DNA of 64,000 nucleotides from Anthoceros angustus. Taxonomy: Eukaryota; Streptophyta; Anthocerotopsida; Anthocerotales; Anthocerotaceae. Below, in pieces: positions 10,552-20,936 of this stretch (the stretch's first letter is position 1; each line of letters opens with the position of its first letter). Below the pieces are notes generated by a model, which worked only from the letters and a program-made list of their open reading frames with translations, did not search any database and was not told the origin of the DNA. The DNA lies in the NCBI GenBank assembly GCA_010909165.1, contig MU008155.1, positions 558,001-622,000 on the forward strand. The letters run 5' to 3'. The translations under genes and the position numbers were made by a program.

Positions 10552-11913
10552 ATGTTGGGCGTCTATCCTTCGGACTTCTGCGATGAGGGGATTGAGGGTT
10601 CCAGGGATAATATCTTGAACGAGGTAGAGAATGTGGAGATCCCCGTGTCCTTGCTAGCTGGAGGTAGGCTGGTCGCGAAGCGAAGGAAGCGCACCAAGCA
10701 TCTTCCCCAGTACATACTTTACCTGACTTCGGAGGAGCTTGGAGATGAGCGCTCCGCCAGCACAGCAGGCACTGTGGTGCACACGAACCCCCAGGGGGTC
10801 TGTCCGACTTTGCCGGAGGATGTGGTGGAAGCAGTGCTGCTTAGGTTACCGGCGGCAGCGCAGGCCCGGTGCCGAGCTGTGTGCAAGGCGTGGCTTGCCA
10901 TGCTCGACCATCCAGAGTTTCCCCGGCGGAGCTTCCTTCAGTCACTTTCGACGCCGCCTCCCCTGTGCTCCGTTGAGTATTGGCCAAGGGTGAGGAGTGT
11001 GAGACCCGTGCCACAGTGTAAGGTCTGGAAGGTAGATCTGTCTTTCTTGCCAGAGGTGTTCCGCTCTTATGAAACGGACCTTCACAAGTGTTCACTGTAC
11101 GGCTTCTTGTGCATGAGCCGTCTCGTCCCTGAGGGAATGCTTCTTTGCGTGTTCAATCCAGTGAACCAGAGCTTCAAAGTTTTGCCCATGCTTGAGAAGC
11201 GGTGGAGTTTTGGAGATGTGGTGTTGGCGGGAACAGTCACTGCAACTGAAAGCATGCCCAGCTTCAAGGTTTATGTCCCTGAGGTTGGACCAGTTTCTGC
11301 CTCCCGGCGTTCTGTCGATTTGAGTTTGTTCACGGAGGTTGCTATCTACGACAGCGTTAGTGGTGAGTGGAAGGGCTTCTTAGGTGCTCCAGAAGAGTTT
11401 ACTCTGGAGTGCTCGATTGTGGCTTGCAATGGGGACTTTTATACGGCAGTGGACGCCATTCCTACACAGCTGGTTCGGCTTAGCACGGAGAGGGGTCGAC
11501 GCTACCTGTGGAATGTGGAATTGCCCCTTTTTTCCGAGGGCCGGCGCGAGCTTTCGGATATCGAGTATTGTCTGGCAGGGCATAGTGGAAGGCTGTTGTG
11601 CTGCTCCGGTGCTATTTGGATGTTGGACGATGCCAGGAAGCTGTGGGTGGAAATTGCGGGGAGTTGCCCGCCGGACATACTGCCACCTGGTGATCCAAGG
11701 ACGCAGTTTTTTAGGTTGAAGAATGTGCACGTTTCTGGGGATCTCGTGATTTTCTTTTATCAGTTGTGGTTTCATCATGGTGGCAAGAGACACGGGGATC
11801 GGGTGGATTGTCCTGTTGCTTACGACATGCTTCGGCGTTTCTGGCTGAAGGTTCCCCAGAGTGTCGCTCAAGTTGGGGACTGTTTCCAACCCATCCCGAA
11901 TTTGAGGCTTTGA
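10552..11913 (+). CDS. F-box protein, intact founder-like member of tandem array
   Basis: An uninterrupted 453-codon frame without introns. The F-box is at about residues 84-123 (LPEDVVEAVLLRL then RCRAVCKAW), preceded by an ~80-residue N-terminal segment that is also found in the neighbouring copies. The C-terminal ~300 residues have kelch/galactose-oxidase-like features of plant F-box proteins: GEWKGFLG, LVRLSTERG, SGRLLCCSGAIWMLDD, RFWLKVP. By family knowledge it would be the substrate receptor of an SCF ubiquitin ligase; the target is unknown. The start at 10,552 is chosen because the leader GGGTTTTGCGGCA lies just upstream and recurs before the copy at 17,105. It is the only copy in the array without a frame break and probably the functional one. 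Confidence 0.85.
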   Translation: MLGVYPSDFCDEGIEGSRDNILNEVENVEIPVSLLAGGRLVAKRRKRTKHLPQYILYLTSEELGDERSASTAGTVVHTNPQGVCPTLPEDVVEAVLLRLPAAAQARCRAVCKAWLAMLDHPEFPRRSFLQSLSTPPPLCSVEYWPRVRSVRPVPQCKVWKVDLSFLPEVFRSYETDLHKCSLYGFLCMSRLVPEGMLLCVFNPVNQSFKVLPMLEKRWSFGDVVLAGTVTATESMPSFKVYVPEVGPVSASRRSVDLSLFTEVAIYDSVSGEWKGFLGAPEEFTLECSIVACNGDFYTAVDAIPTQLVRLSTERGRRYLWNVELPLFSEGRRELSDIEYCLAGHSGRLLCCSGAIWMLDDARKLWVEIAGSCPPDILPPGDPRTQFFRLKNVHVSGDLVIFFYQLWFHHGGKRHGDRVDCPVAYDMLRRFWLKVPQSVAQVGDCFQPIPNLRL

Positions 11914-12711
11914 GTTCATGCCACCTCTCATTCCCCAGGTCGGCTCACATTTTTTTTTTTTGTGTTGTGGAGAGGACTAACTTTTCCAGTAGGAATGGAA
12001 CTCTTGTTGAAAGGTGCCCTGTGACAGTCTGTCAGCTTGGCCTTTTGGCGGCAATACTTCCTGAGGACTTGTGGTATGAATGGACAAGTAGGATGACGGG
12101 AGGAGGAAACTGGGTTCCTCCAGGCAACTATTGTGAGGCGATAAGCATTTGACAGACGACGGCACCTCGCAGTTGTGTGTACCCACATTTTAGTGCCTCA
12201 AGCCTCAACTCATCAGATGCCATGTACCAGCAGCAATGAAGCTTTTAGAAGGCGTTCGTCTCCACAGGTTGGATTTCGGCAAGTACCTCTAGAAGTTTGA
12301 TATAGTTGGCAGGCAGGATGTAGATACTCAGTCTGTGGGACAGACTCTCTGAGCATGTTGACCTGTCACACCATGATGTATACCTCAAGACCTCAAGATT
12401 GGCAGCAGCGCTGCCGAAACCAAGTAAACCCGTTCCCAAGTCAGTTTAGCGTCCTAGGCAAAGGGGCAGCCGAGGCAAGCCCATGCGGTTGTCAGAGATG
12501 CCATTGATGTTGCCCGTAATTTTGCCGCGGTTACGTGTACATAAATAGTGTCCAACGGGATTCGGACTTGGGTTCACACATTTTCCCCTAGAACCGGGCT
12601 TAGCCGGAACAGCCGACCTCATGCCCGCTGCCTAGATACATACCCACGAGACAATTCGGGTGTCTTCAAGACAGGTGCAGACACTTAGGCTGAGGGCCGA
12701 GGGTATGAGGG
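11914..12711. other. 3' flank of F-box gene and spacer
   Basis: The first ~100 bp (TTTGAGGCTTTGAGTTCA, then TCGGCTCA and a T-run) is matched after the last pseudogene of the array at about 18,717-18,815. The tandem unit thus included 3' flanking sequence. No other gene is seen. Confidence 0.5.
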
Positions 12712-13297
12712 CTAAGAACGGAGTTGCCTGACTCGTGGCTAGCCGGAAGCTGTGAGGTCGCAGAGGAGTGAAAAGTGCTCACCAAGTATGTTCCCCAGTT
12801 CAAGCTTTGCCTGGTTGGGAAAGAGCTTGGTCTTCAATCCAGAGTTTTGCCCATGCTTCCGAAGCGTAGGGGAATTGGAGGCGCAGCAGTCCTGTTGGAG
12901 GGAACAGTCACTGCAACAGAAAGCTTTCCCAGCTTCGAGCCTGGGGTTGGACCAGGTCCCGAATCCGGGCCGCTTCCTGGCTTCGAATTCGGCAGTTTGT
13001 TTGACGACAATGCCATCTAGAGCAGCATCAGTAGTGAGTGGAAGGGCTTCTTAGGGCAAGTGATGAAAAGTGGGTCGCCGGTTATGGCCTGCAATGGAGA
13101 CCCTGTACGCGACGGTGCAGAGCACTCCCTCGCGGCTGGTGCGGCTTAGCACTGAGAGAGGTATCCAGCGTACCTGTGGAATCTGGCATTGCCCGGATAT
13201 AAGAACCGGGGCGCGCTTTCGCCGAGCGAGTTTTGTCTGGCACAGTGGAAGGCTCCTGTGCTGCTGCGATGGTATTTGGGTGCTGGACGATGAAATT
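12712..13297 (+). pseudogene. F-box family pseudogene A, F-box deleted
   Basis: Related to the intact gene at 10,552. It begins within the N-terminal segment, runs to the GKELG motif, then jumps directly to the VLPML region of the C-terminal domain, so the F-box itself is missing. Pieces EGTVTATES, GEWKGFLG, TERG and SGRLLCCCDGIWVLDD follow in order but in several frames. Not translatable as one protein. Confidence 0.75.
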
Positions 13298-13591
13298 CTC
13301 CAGGGGCTAAAGAGCGTGGGGTTGCCTGTCTCGTGGCTAGCTGGAAGCAGTGAGGTTGAGAAGGAGCCAAACGTGCACGCCACATATGTTCCCCAGTTCA
13401 TGCTTCTCCTGGTTGGGGAAGAGCTTGGTGATGGCGCCTCCACCAGCGCACCGGGCACTTTGGTGCGCTCTAAGGTCTGTCCGCCATTGCCGGATGGAGT
13501 GGTGGAAGCAGTGCTGCTTAGGTTACCGGCCGCTGCCGCGTCGGAGAGGGAACGAGTCTTCAATCCAGTGAATCAGAGCTTCAAAGTTTGG
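13298..13591 (+). pseudogene. F-box family pseudogene B, C-terminal domain deleted
   Basis: Starts at the VSWLAG segment, continues through GEELGDGAS and a good F-box start (LPDGVVEAVLLRLPAAA). It then jumps to RVFNPVNQSFKVW of the C-terminal domain and ends. The internal deletion removes half of the F-box and the first part of the C-terminal domain. It lies head to tail with pseudogene A without a normal spacer. Confidence 0.75.
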
Positions 13592-14200
13592 CTCCCCGCA
13601 CAAGCTGCGCGATCAGTAGCACAGCGCTGGCATCGAATTGGCCAAGCGATTATACGGGACACAGCTTGAGAATCTGGTACACATGCAGCAGGTGGTCGAA
13701 GACGTTGCTGCCGTGTTTGTGCCAGCTCTCAGACGCCTCCACGGATTGCAACCCAAAGGGAGATCGGAATGCAAGGCTGGATTAAAATTTTGAGTTGTTA
13801 AAATTAAAGAGGCTTGTTATATCCAGCCTCCATGTGCCTGTGCTGCCCTTCGTGTCACACATGATGGAATCTGAGCACACAAAGTAACCACACCCTCCTT
13901 CGCTCGAGCTGTGTGGGCAACTGCTGTGCCAGCAAGCTAACGGGGACAAGCTTTACAGCACGCGAACTTCCAAAACCTTGATTGTCAAAGCGCAGGCCAG
14001 AATTTGATCACTCACTTGTAGGCAAAAGCTTCCACATTCAGTTGTCCAGCAATCCGAAACGCATCAAGCGCATACATCCTTCTTCTTCTCCTTCACGTAC
14101 AGCCTGGTCATATCACCGTCTGCCAAACTTTCCTACCGGCCAGGTGGCAGTATGTCCAGCAGATTCTTCGGTGCAAATAGTGAGAAGCACGTGCCCGTGT
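13592..14200. other. Spacer in F-box array
   Basis: No coding sequence is recognised. Nothing else is seen. Confidence 0.4.
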
Positions 14201-14391
14201 CCTCAGTTAGGACACTGAACAGGTCCTGGGTTTTGTGGATCAGCCAAGTGTTAGGTCAAGACACGTGCCATGCACCTCACAAATCGGACCCGCAATCGCT
14301 CACACCAGTAGGTACCTAATTACGGGCCTTGAGGCCGGAGCTGCCGGGCTACTATGGTCTTGCAACGCATACTCTGGAGGCCGAGGGTTTC

Positions 14392-15742
14392 AAGGGTTTT
14401 GCGGCCGGAACCTTGTTGAATCTCCATCTTTCAGACGTCCCCGATGAAGAGGATGAGGATTCTAGTGAGGAGGATGACGATTCCAGGGAGACTTTCCCGA
14501 ACGATGCGGAGAACGTGGAGTTCCCTGTGTCCTGGCTAGCTGGAAGGAGTGAGGCCACACAGCCAGGGAATTACACCACGTATGATCCCCATTTCATGCT
14601 TTACGTGGTTGGGGAGGAGCTTGGTGATGACGACTCTACCAGCGCAGCAGGGCACTGTGGTGTGCCCTAAGGTCTGTCAAGACATTGCCGGAGGATGTGG
14701 TGGAAGCGTGCTGCTGCGGTTACCGGCGGCAGCGCAGGCCCGCTGCCGAGCTGTGTGCAAGGCTTGGCGTGCCATGCTCGACCATCCAGAGTTTCCCCGG
14801 CGGTCGTCGTGCACGACAGTGCGTTCTCCAGGCACTGTCGTGCACGACGACCCCTCTCCTGTGTGCTGTGAAGTTTTGTAGTACATAGGACTAAAACACA
14901 CCGGGACCGCTTTCGGCCCGGTATCAGGCCTTGAAGGTGGATCTGGCCTTCTTGCCACAGGTGTTCCATGGTATTGAAACCCATCTTCACAACTGTTCAC
15001 CGTGTGGTCTCATGTGCATTAGCCGTCGCGTGCTCGACGGTATGCATGTGTGTGTGCTGAATCCATTGAACCAGAGCTTCAAAGTTTTGCCCTTCCTTCA
15101 CAAGCTTTGGGGTTTTCGTGTCCTCCTGTTGGTGGGAAGAGTCACTGCAACACAGAAAGCATTCCCAGCTTCAAGGTGTATGTCTCCAGTGTCGGACCAA
15201 TTCCCGATGTCTCCTGTATCGGACCAATTCCCGGCTTCCACCGTCTTGCCAACTTTCGTTTGTTTGAGGACGTTGCCATCTTCAGCAGCATCAGTGGTGA
15301 ATGGACGGGTTTCTTAGGTCGCCCTGACGTGGAGAGATGTGATACGCCGGCTGTCGCTTGCAATGGAGACTTGTACACCACGCTGTGGGGCAGTCCCTCG
15401 CGGCTGGTGCGGCTTAGCACGGAGAGGGGTCGACGCTGCGTGTGGAATCTGGCATTGCCCGCTTTCAAGAAGGGCTGGGGCGTGCAGTTGGAGATCGAGT
15501 ATTGTCTGGCAGGGTACCATAGAAGGCTTCTGTGCTGCTCCGGTGGTATTTGGATGTTAGACGAAAGCCAGGAGGCTGTGGGTGGAGGTTGCGGGAAGTT
15601 GTCCGCCTCACGTATTGCCACCTGGCGATCGAAAGTGTCTTTTTCTGTCCGTGGTGGACAACACTCATATCTTAGGTCCCGAGGGCAAGGGAAGTTTTCG
15701 CACTTTTGTCCTCGGATCTCCGGCCTAGGTTTGGGGGTTTGA
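14392..15742 (+). pseudogene. F-box family pseudogene C, near full length
   Basis: Covers the whole family length in several frames. An acidic N-terminal insertion rich in Glu/Asp (14,440-14,500) is followed by VSWLAGRSE, GEELGDDDS and the F-box (RCRAVCKAW at about 14,745-14,775). The C-terminal domain follows from KVDLAFLPQVFHG to GGIWMLDES. There is a frame break at the start of the F-box (about 14,700) and more near 14,880, 15,170 and 15,570. A perfect 20-bp inverted repeat sits just after the F-box where the intact gene has ordinary coding sequence. Confidence 0.8.
14803..14851. repeat. Perfect 20-bp inverted repeat with 9-bp loop
   Basis: Left arm 14,803-14,822 and right arm 14,832-14,851 are exact reverse complements, separated by GTTCTCCAG. 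The arms begin GTCGTCGTGCACG. The intact paralogue at about 10,927 has no such sequence, so it was inserted or generated here. Confidence 0.95.
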
Positions 15743-16091
15743 GGATCAAGATTCTAAAGTGCAAGGTTTGGTACCCATCTGCCATTACTCCCTCTCTTCA
15801 AGTTCCTAGGGGGGACATAGTTCCTTCGTAGGGACTTCGCATCTTGGGATCCCCATGGGACCTCCAGCCTTTTATTTAGGGTTTTGTGGATGAGGCTTTG
15901 AATGAGGACTTGACCCACGTTAACGACTTATCCCTATTAGGGGACCCTCAGGTGGCATTTGACATCCTTTCCTTCTACTTCGCGCATCGGTCGGGTTACC
16001 TCACCAGAACGGTGGCTCCCTCCCCAGCTTTTCTATTAAGCCTACGGAATTTTGTTCTACAGATTATGCAGGCACTTGGTAGATATTATCG

Positions 16092-16179
16092 GGCAGGGGA
16101 TCTTCGAGTGTGCGGCAGGGGATCTTCGAGTGTGCGGCAGGGGATCTTCGAGTGTGCGGCAGGGGATCTTCGAGTTTGC
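16092..16179 (+). repeat. 22-bp tandem repeat, four copies
   Basis: GGCAGGGGATCTTCGAGTG followed by TGC is repeated four times head to tail; only the last copy has changes. Confidence 0.93.
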
Positions 16180-16369
16180 CGCAGGGCCTTGCTCAGTGGC
16201 AGGCGTCCCTTCCTATCGCTTTTGAGAGCGCTCATATAATTTCCAGGCGCGGAGTGAACATGCAGAAAATGCTCGAGGTACATTAAATCTTGGCTTCCAC
16301 ATGTGACCAGGTGAGGGGCAACTTTTGCTAACGGACTAGCCGGGTGCACACTTATAACCCAATGTCGAT

Positions 16370-16640
16370 GTAGTGCTGGGTTCGTTCCACAGGGAATGGA
16401 CTTGTGCTTATTCTACCTAAGCTCTACAACCTATCGCTTGAACAGACTTCATCACATTGGGTCTGGCGGACTCCGCAACCTTAAGCGTGTGCCACTCCGC
16501 AACTCAACGGACCAGACATGCAACCCACCTGACCTTCTTGCAAACTCCGCTCAAGGTTTCTCAAGCATTGTTTAAGGTTCGGTGGACTGGAATAGGTTTA
16601 GCAACACGTTCCTCCGTCAGTCCCCGTACCCTAACTCCTC
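16370..16640 (-). repeat. LTR-like dispersed repeat, copy 1
   Basis: The segment shares ordered motifs with 28,860-29,090: GTGCTTATT, GAGCTCTACAA or AAGCTCTACAA, GACTTCATCA, GGCGG, and AATAGGTTTAGCA with GTTCCTCCGT. The left edge resembles the U5-end motif of the long Gypsy LTRs (TCGTTGTA followed by a TTCCCA-type block). A solo LTR of a related family on the minus strand is the likely identity, but exact ends and target duplications were not found. Confidence 0.5.
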
Positions 16641-16777
16641 CCTATCCCTAATAAAAAGTAACAACTCAAAAAAAAACAAAACAAGCCTAAAACAAGCCGC
16701 CGGGGTATGAACATTAGATTTGGCACTCTATAAGTACCTACACAGCAAAAAAACCCTCTTGACCTGGGAAGCTACCA

Positions 16778-16847
16778 ATTGCAAAGAGCAAGGGTCAGGC
16801 CCAATGTTCTTCATTGCAAAGAGCAAGGGTCAGGCCCAATGTTCTCC
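16778..16847 (+). repeat. 35-bp tandem duplication
   Basis: ATTGCAAAGAGCAAGGGTC and the following 16 bases are repeated directly with one or two mismatches. Confidence 0.9.
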
Positions 16848-17104
16848 ATTTCAATGTATGGTAACATTCACATCATATCATTGGCCATTCGTTGTGAGCC
16901 TGGGCTCGTTACCTCTTCTCACCTTGAACTAAACTGTTGTTTAACCATACCTTCCTGAGGTTAGCTAATGAAACCACCTAGGTTTAAAACTTCAAGCCAA
17001 AGGACCGTTACTTCAAGACGGTTGCCATCCTGCCCTACCAAGTCGGACTTGCAAGAGGACATTCCACACTAAGCTGAGGGTTTTGCGGTTTTGCGGCAGT
17101 TAAT

Positions 17105-18760
17105 ATGCTGCGTCTCCCGTTGAAATCCCGGTTCGTCCTCCGGGAGGAAGTGGTGGAAGCAGTCTTTCTCTGCTTGCAGCGGCCAGACCCTGCAAGGCTT
17201 ACAGGCATGGCTGTCCTCCTGCTTCGGAGATTACGGGCGGAGCTCTCTACAATCGTTCTCGCAGACCATGCCTCCGCTATGTGCAAGGCCGGGCTTGCCC
17301 TGCTCACCAACCCAGAGATTCTGCGGCAGAGCTCTCTACAATCATTCTCGCCAACCATGCCTCCGCTGTGTGCCGTCAAGTATTGCCTTAAGAAGCGGGT
17401 TAAGGCACCTTGGGAGCGTCTGCGACGACGCCTCAGGGTCAAGGGCTTGAAGGTGGATCTCTCCTTCTTGCCAGAGGTTTTCCATTCTAGCCGTTCGGAG
17501 CTTCACAATTGTTCTCCTTGTGGTTTCATGTGCATTAGTCTAGTAGATGAGGGAATGCTTTTGTGTGCTCAATCCAATGAACCGTAGCTTGATTTTGCCT
17601 TTACTTGAGCTTTGGGGTTATCATGATCATGTGGTGTTGTTGATGGGAACAACATCGCAGCAGAAGCATTCCTGCCTTCAAGGTTTATGTCTCTCTTGTC
17701 GGACCCGTTCCCACTCCGGTGTCCTGCTCACCAACCCGAGATTGAGCTCTCTACAATCATTCTCGCCAACCATGCCTCCGCTGTGTGCCGTCAAGTATTG
17801 CCTTAAGAAGCGGGTTAAGGCACCTTGGGAGTCTGCGACGCCGCCTCGGTCAAGGGCTTGAAGGTGGATCTCTCCTTCTTGCCAGAGGTTTTCCATTCTA
17901 GCCGTTCGGAGCTTCACAATTGTTCTCCTTGTGGTTTCATGTGCATTAGCTGTCTAGTAGATGAGGGAATGCTTTTGTGTGTGCTCAATCCAATGAACCA
18001 GAGCTTCAGGATTTTGCCTTTACTTCAGAAGCTTTGGGGTTATCATGATCATGTGGTGTTGTTGATGGGAACAGTCACTGCAACAGGAAGCATTCCCAGC
18101 TTCAAGGTTTATGTCTCTCTTGTCGGACCAGTTTCCCACTCCAGGTGTCCTATCAGCCAGAAATTTTTTAGGACATCGCCATCTACAGTAGCATCAGTGG
18201 TGAGTGGACGGGCTTCTTAGGGCGCCCTGATGTGGAGACAAGTGATCCCCCGGCTTTCTGCTGCAATGGAGACTTGTATACGATAGTGGATAGCACTCCC
18301 GCACGGCTGGTCCGGTTGAGCACGGAGCCGGGACCAGGGTAACCGTGGGATGTGGCATTGCCCGCCTTTGAGGCTCGTCGGGGCGAGCATTGGGTGAGGG
18401 AATTTTTTGTGGAAAGCCATCGTGGACGGCTGTTGCGCATCTGCAATGGTATCTGGATGTTGGACGATGACGGCCAGCTGTGGGTCAAAATTGCGAGGAA
18501 GTGCCCGCCTAATATGCTGCCACCGACCCATCCAAAGAAGTAGGCTTGGCTGAAGAATGTGCACGTTTCTGGGGACCTCGTGGTTTTCTTTTATCAGGTA
18601 GGGGTTAATTGTTGTGACAGAAACATGGTTTATCCTGTTGCTTATGATATGCTTCGGTGATTGTGGTGAAAGGCTCCCCAGGTTCTTGCTCAATGTGGGT
18701 AGTTTTCCAACCCCTGCCGAATTTGAGGCTTTGAGTTCAATTCGCTGTTTCATGTTCAGG
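17105..18760 (+). pseudogene. F-box family pseudogenes D/E, internally duplicated
   Basis: Starts with an ATG after the family leader GGTTTTGCGGCAGTTAAT. The F-box region is degraded (LREEVVEAVFLCL at 17,135-17,175). The C-terminal domain appears as KVDLSFLPEVFHS, MCISLVDEG and HDHVVLLMGT. A 428-bp block (17,300-17,727) is then repeated at 17,728-18,150, after which the rest follows (SSEWTGFLG-like, GIWMLDDDG) to about 18,735. Stops and frameshifts occur throughout, for example at 17,585 and 18,340. Pseudogene. Confidence 0.75.
17300..17727 (+). repeat. Tandem duplication inside F-box pseudogene, unit 1
   Basis: Partner 17,728-18,150. Both contain CTCACCAACCC, the CCTCCGCTGTGTGCC stretch and the GTTTATGTCTCTCTTGTCGG stretch in the same order. 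The junction lies at TCCTGCTCACC, short identity shared by both ends. Confidence 0.85.
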
Positions 18761-18799
18761 CCCTCAGCAAGCTGCGTCTCAGCGGTCGGCTCAACTTTT

Positions 18800-20001
18800 T
18801 TTTTGTTTTATGGAGAGGATGAATCTTATCGGCAGTGCCCTCTCCCCAGCTTTCCAGCTTGACATGTGGGATTTTGGCGGCACTGAGGACATGTGGAGGT
18901 TCAGCCCGTTCCCAGTCAGTTCGATGTCGGGAGTAGAGCCAAAGGGGCTCATGCAAAGTTTTGCATCTGCTGAGTCATTTAGGAAGAATATTGAAGTCCT
19001 TGGAGCTCATGATGTAATCGTTAACTTTCCTCTGATACATCCCGTGTCATCTGTAGTGGTGAAGCTCTTCAAACTACTGAAGTTGCACATGACAGCACCA
19101 TATTATCAGCCGTCTGCCTGGAAGGCTTTTTCCGCTTTGTTCCCACGGTGGAGTGTCGAGAACAGCTCACGTTCCTACATCTTCATATGGTTCACGATGC
19201 GCATGCGAACAACATACAATAATGTCCGGATAATGCCAAGATGGGGTGACGGGCTTGCCATGGAGGGAGAGGGTCAGTTGACAGCGCCTATCAGAGGTGA
19301 GCCGAGGGCGGAGACGTGGAGACGCAAACTTCGTGGTAGAAGGTGGAGCCTTAGTGTGACCAAATGCCGTTGTTTAGGGCCCGAGGTTTGTGGCTCTCAT
19401 TTCTGGTTTTGCGCATTGTTACGAGGAGATCCCAAGGCCTCGGCTTGAGATGGAGGCCGGCGGCGTGGACATCGTCGAAACCTATTCCGATCTAACCGTC
19501 CCTCAACCCCACCGGATGATGTAGTTCACTCTACTCTGGTGTGGGAATGCCACCTCCTCCTACCCTAGCGCCCGTGCATTTAGCCTCAAATTGGCCCCAA
19601 ATTGGGCATAGATTGAAAATGCGAGAACTTGAGAACTCGGGAATCTTTCGCCAAAAGCGTCCAAGCATGTAACGAATAAACAAGACAATCCACATATCTC
19701 CGGTGGGAAAATGAGCCCTCAACTGATGAAATGCAAAAAAACGAGAAGCCCACGTGCACTCGTGCAACGGGAAGCCCTTGGAGATGGCGGCTCCACTTGC
19801 GCCGCATGCACTTTGGTGGACTTCAAGTAGCCAGTTCACAAACCTCCGCACTTTGCCTGGTGCTGCTGCTTTTCATTCAAAGCTTGCGTGCAGCCCTCAC
19901 TGTACATGTAGTTGCAAGTGATTGCTGCGGACAATGGAACAAATGCTTGCGGACGCCAATTCACATAACCGGATTTAAAGGATGTCGTGGTTGCTCGACT
20001 A
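18800..20001. other. Intergenic region
   Basis: A plus frame at 18,810-19,448 (212 codons) is open but shows no recognisable domain and begins within the 3' flank repeated from the F-box array. I do not call it a gene. Nothing else is seen. Confidence 0.4.
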
Positions 20002-20936
20002 TCAGCGATTCTTTGAAGAAAAATGGAATTGTTTGAGTGTCCTCTTCAAAAATCTAACTTCCAGGTACCAAGTTGCAGCCAGCGAAAGCCTTGGCTTCGG
20101 TGCGGATGTCGAACAAGCTTCGGCATTAAAATGCTTATAGGGGAAGGAGGGGAGCCACCTCCAAGCCGGAGGAGTTTTCTTGAAGTCGACAGCCGCAATC
20201 TTGTCCAAGTTAAGCTGCATGATGTACGCCACGTCCTGTCCCGCCACAGCCCTGATGCGCTTGGCGCGCCGTATAGTGTTGTAGTACACATCCAAGAAGT
20301 CAATGAGCATGGAATCTGGCATGGCGTTCACCAGCACCCAGGTCATGCGAGCGAAATCCAGCTCCCAAATCTGCAGAGACGGAGGCGATGAAGATCGGTA
20401 TGCCTTCCCCTTGCGATGCACGCCAAGGACCACGCACATGCGGCCCGCACATTGATGAGTTTGCCGCGGCAGACAGCGGCGAGGCTTGGCCCACCAACAA
20501 GCTCCACTCCGCCCGCTCAGTGTGCTTACAGCGGATTGCGATTCATTGGATATCCAACAATGCGGTGAAACCCGAGCCCAGGCACTGCCCGCGTCAGGGG
20601 CTCGTCCCCAGTCGGGAAAGGCCGGGTTGTCTTGGTCCGCCCCGTCGGTGGAGTCGAGGCGAAGGTGGGGACGTCTCCCAGGCCATCCACCAAACTCACA
20701 GCCACCAGCTTGAAGCAACATGCCGTGGCATCCACCAACATGCCATACACTTACATCAACCCCACCATTGGGTTGCGCGGGAAGTGCGCCATGCAGGCCC
20801 AACCGGTCCTCACCCAGAACCAGTCGGTACCCATGGAACCCATGAACTTCATACGTCCGTCCGCGTGCTTCAACACCCAGAGCGGACTCTCCGGGATCAG
20901 GTCCGGGAGGGGTGTGGACAAAGACTCTCCTTGGGG
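20002..20936 (-). pseudogene. F-box/kelch-like gene, 3' half, cut off from 5' half by LTR insertion
   Basis: Read on the minus strand from 20,932, the frame PLWVLKHADGRMKFMG, then TDWFWVRTGW and ACMAHFPRNP, continues the protein begun at 26,615-26,061. The two frames match if the inserted DNA and one copy of GGGG are ignored. The C-terminal kelch-like part IWELDFARMTWVLVN with MPDSMLIDFL is typical of plant F-box/kelch proteins. A TAA near 20,747, further stops near 20,530 and a frame change near 20,400 make it non-functional even without the insertion. The TAA overlaps a GTAAGT word, so an intron donor is an alternative reading there. The gene ends near 20,002. Confidence 0.65.
20933..20936. 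other. Left target-site duplication GGGG
   Basis: GGGG here and at 26,057-26,060 flank the inserted element. With one extra base the sites read TGGGG and AGGGG, consistent with a 5-bp Gypsy target duplication carrying one substitution. Confidence 0.6.

Larger units (their letters stand above)
15743..17104. other. Spacer with repeats between F-box pseudogenes
   Basis: No coding gene is recognised. It contains a 22-bp tandem repeat, an LTR-like block and a 35-bp duplication, listed separately. Confidence 0.5.

Noticed and set aside
16092-16179. CRISPR-like array
   Set aside because: The repeats are contiguous without spacers and the genome is a plant; it is a minisatellite.
19531-19851. 106-codon minus frame
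   Set aside because: No domain, no conserved copy and no splice context; left unassigned.
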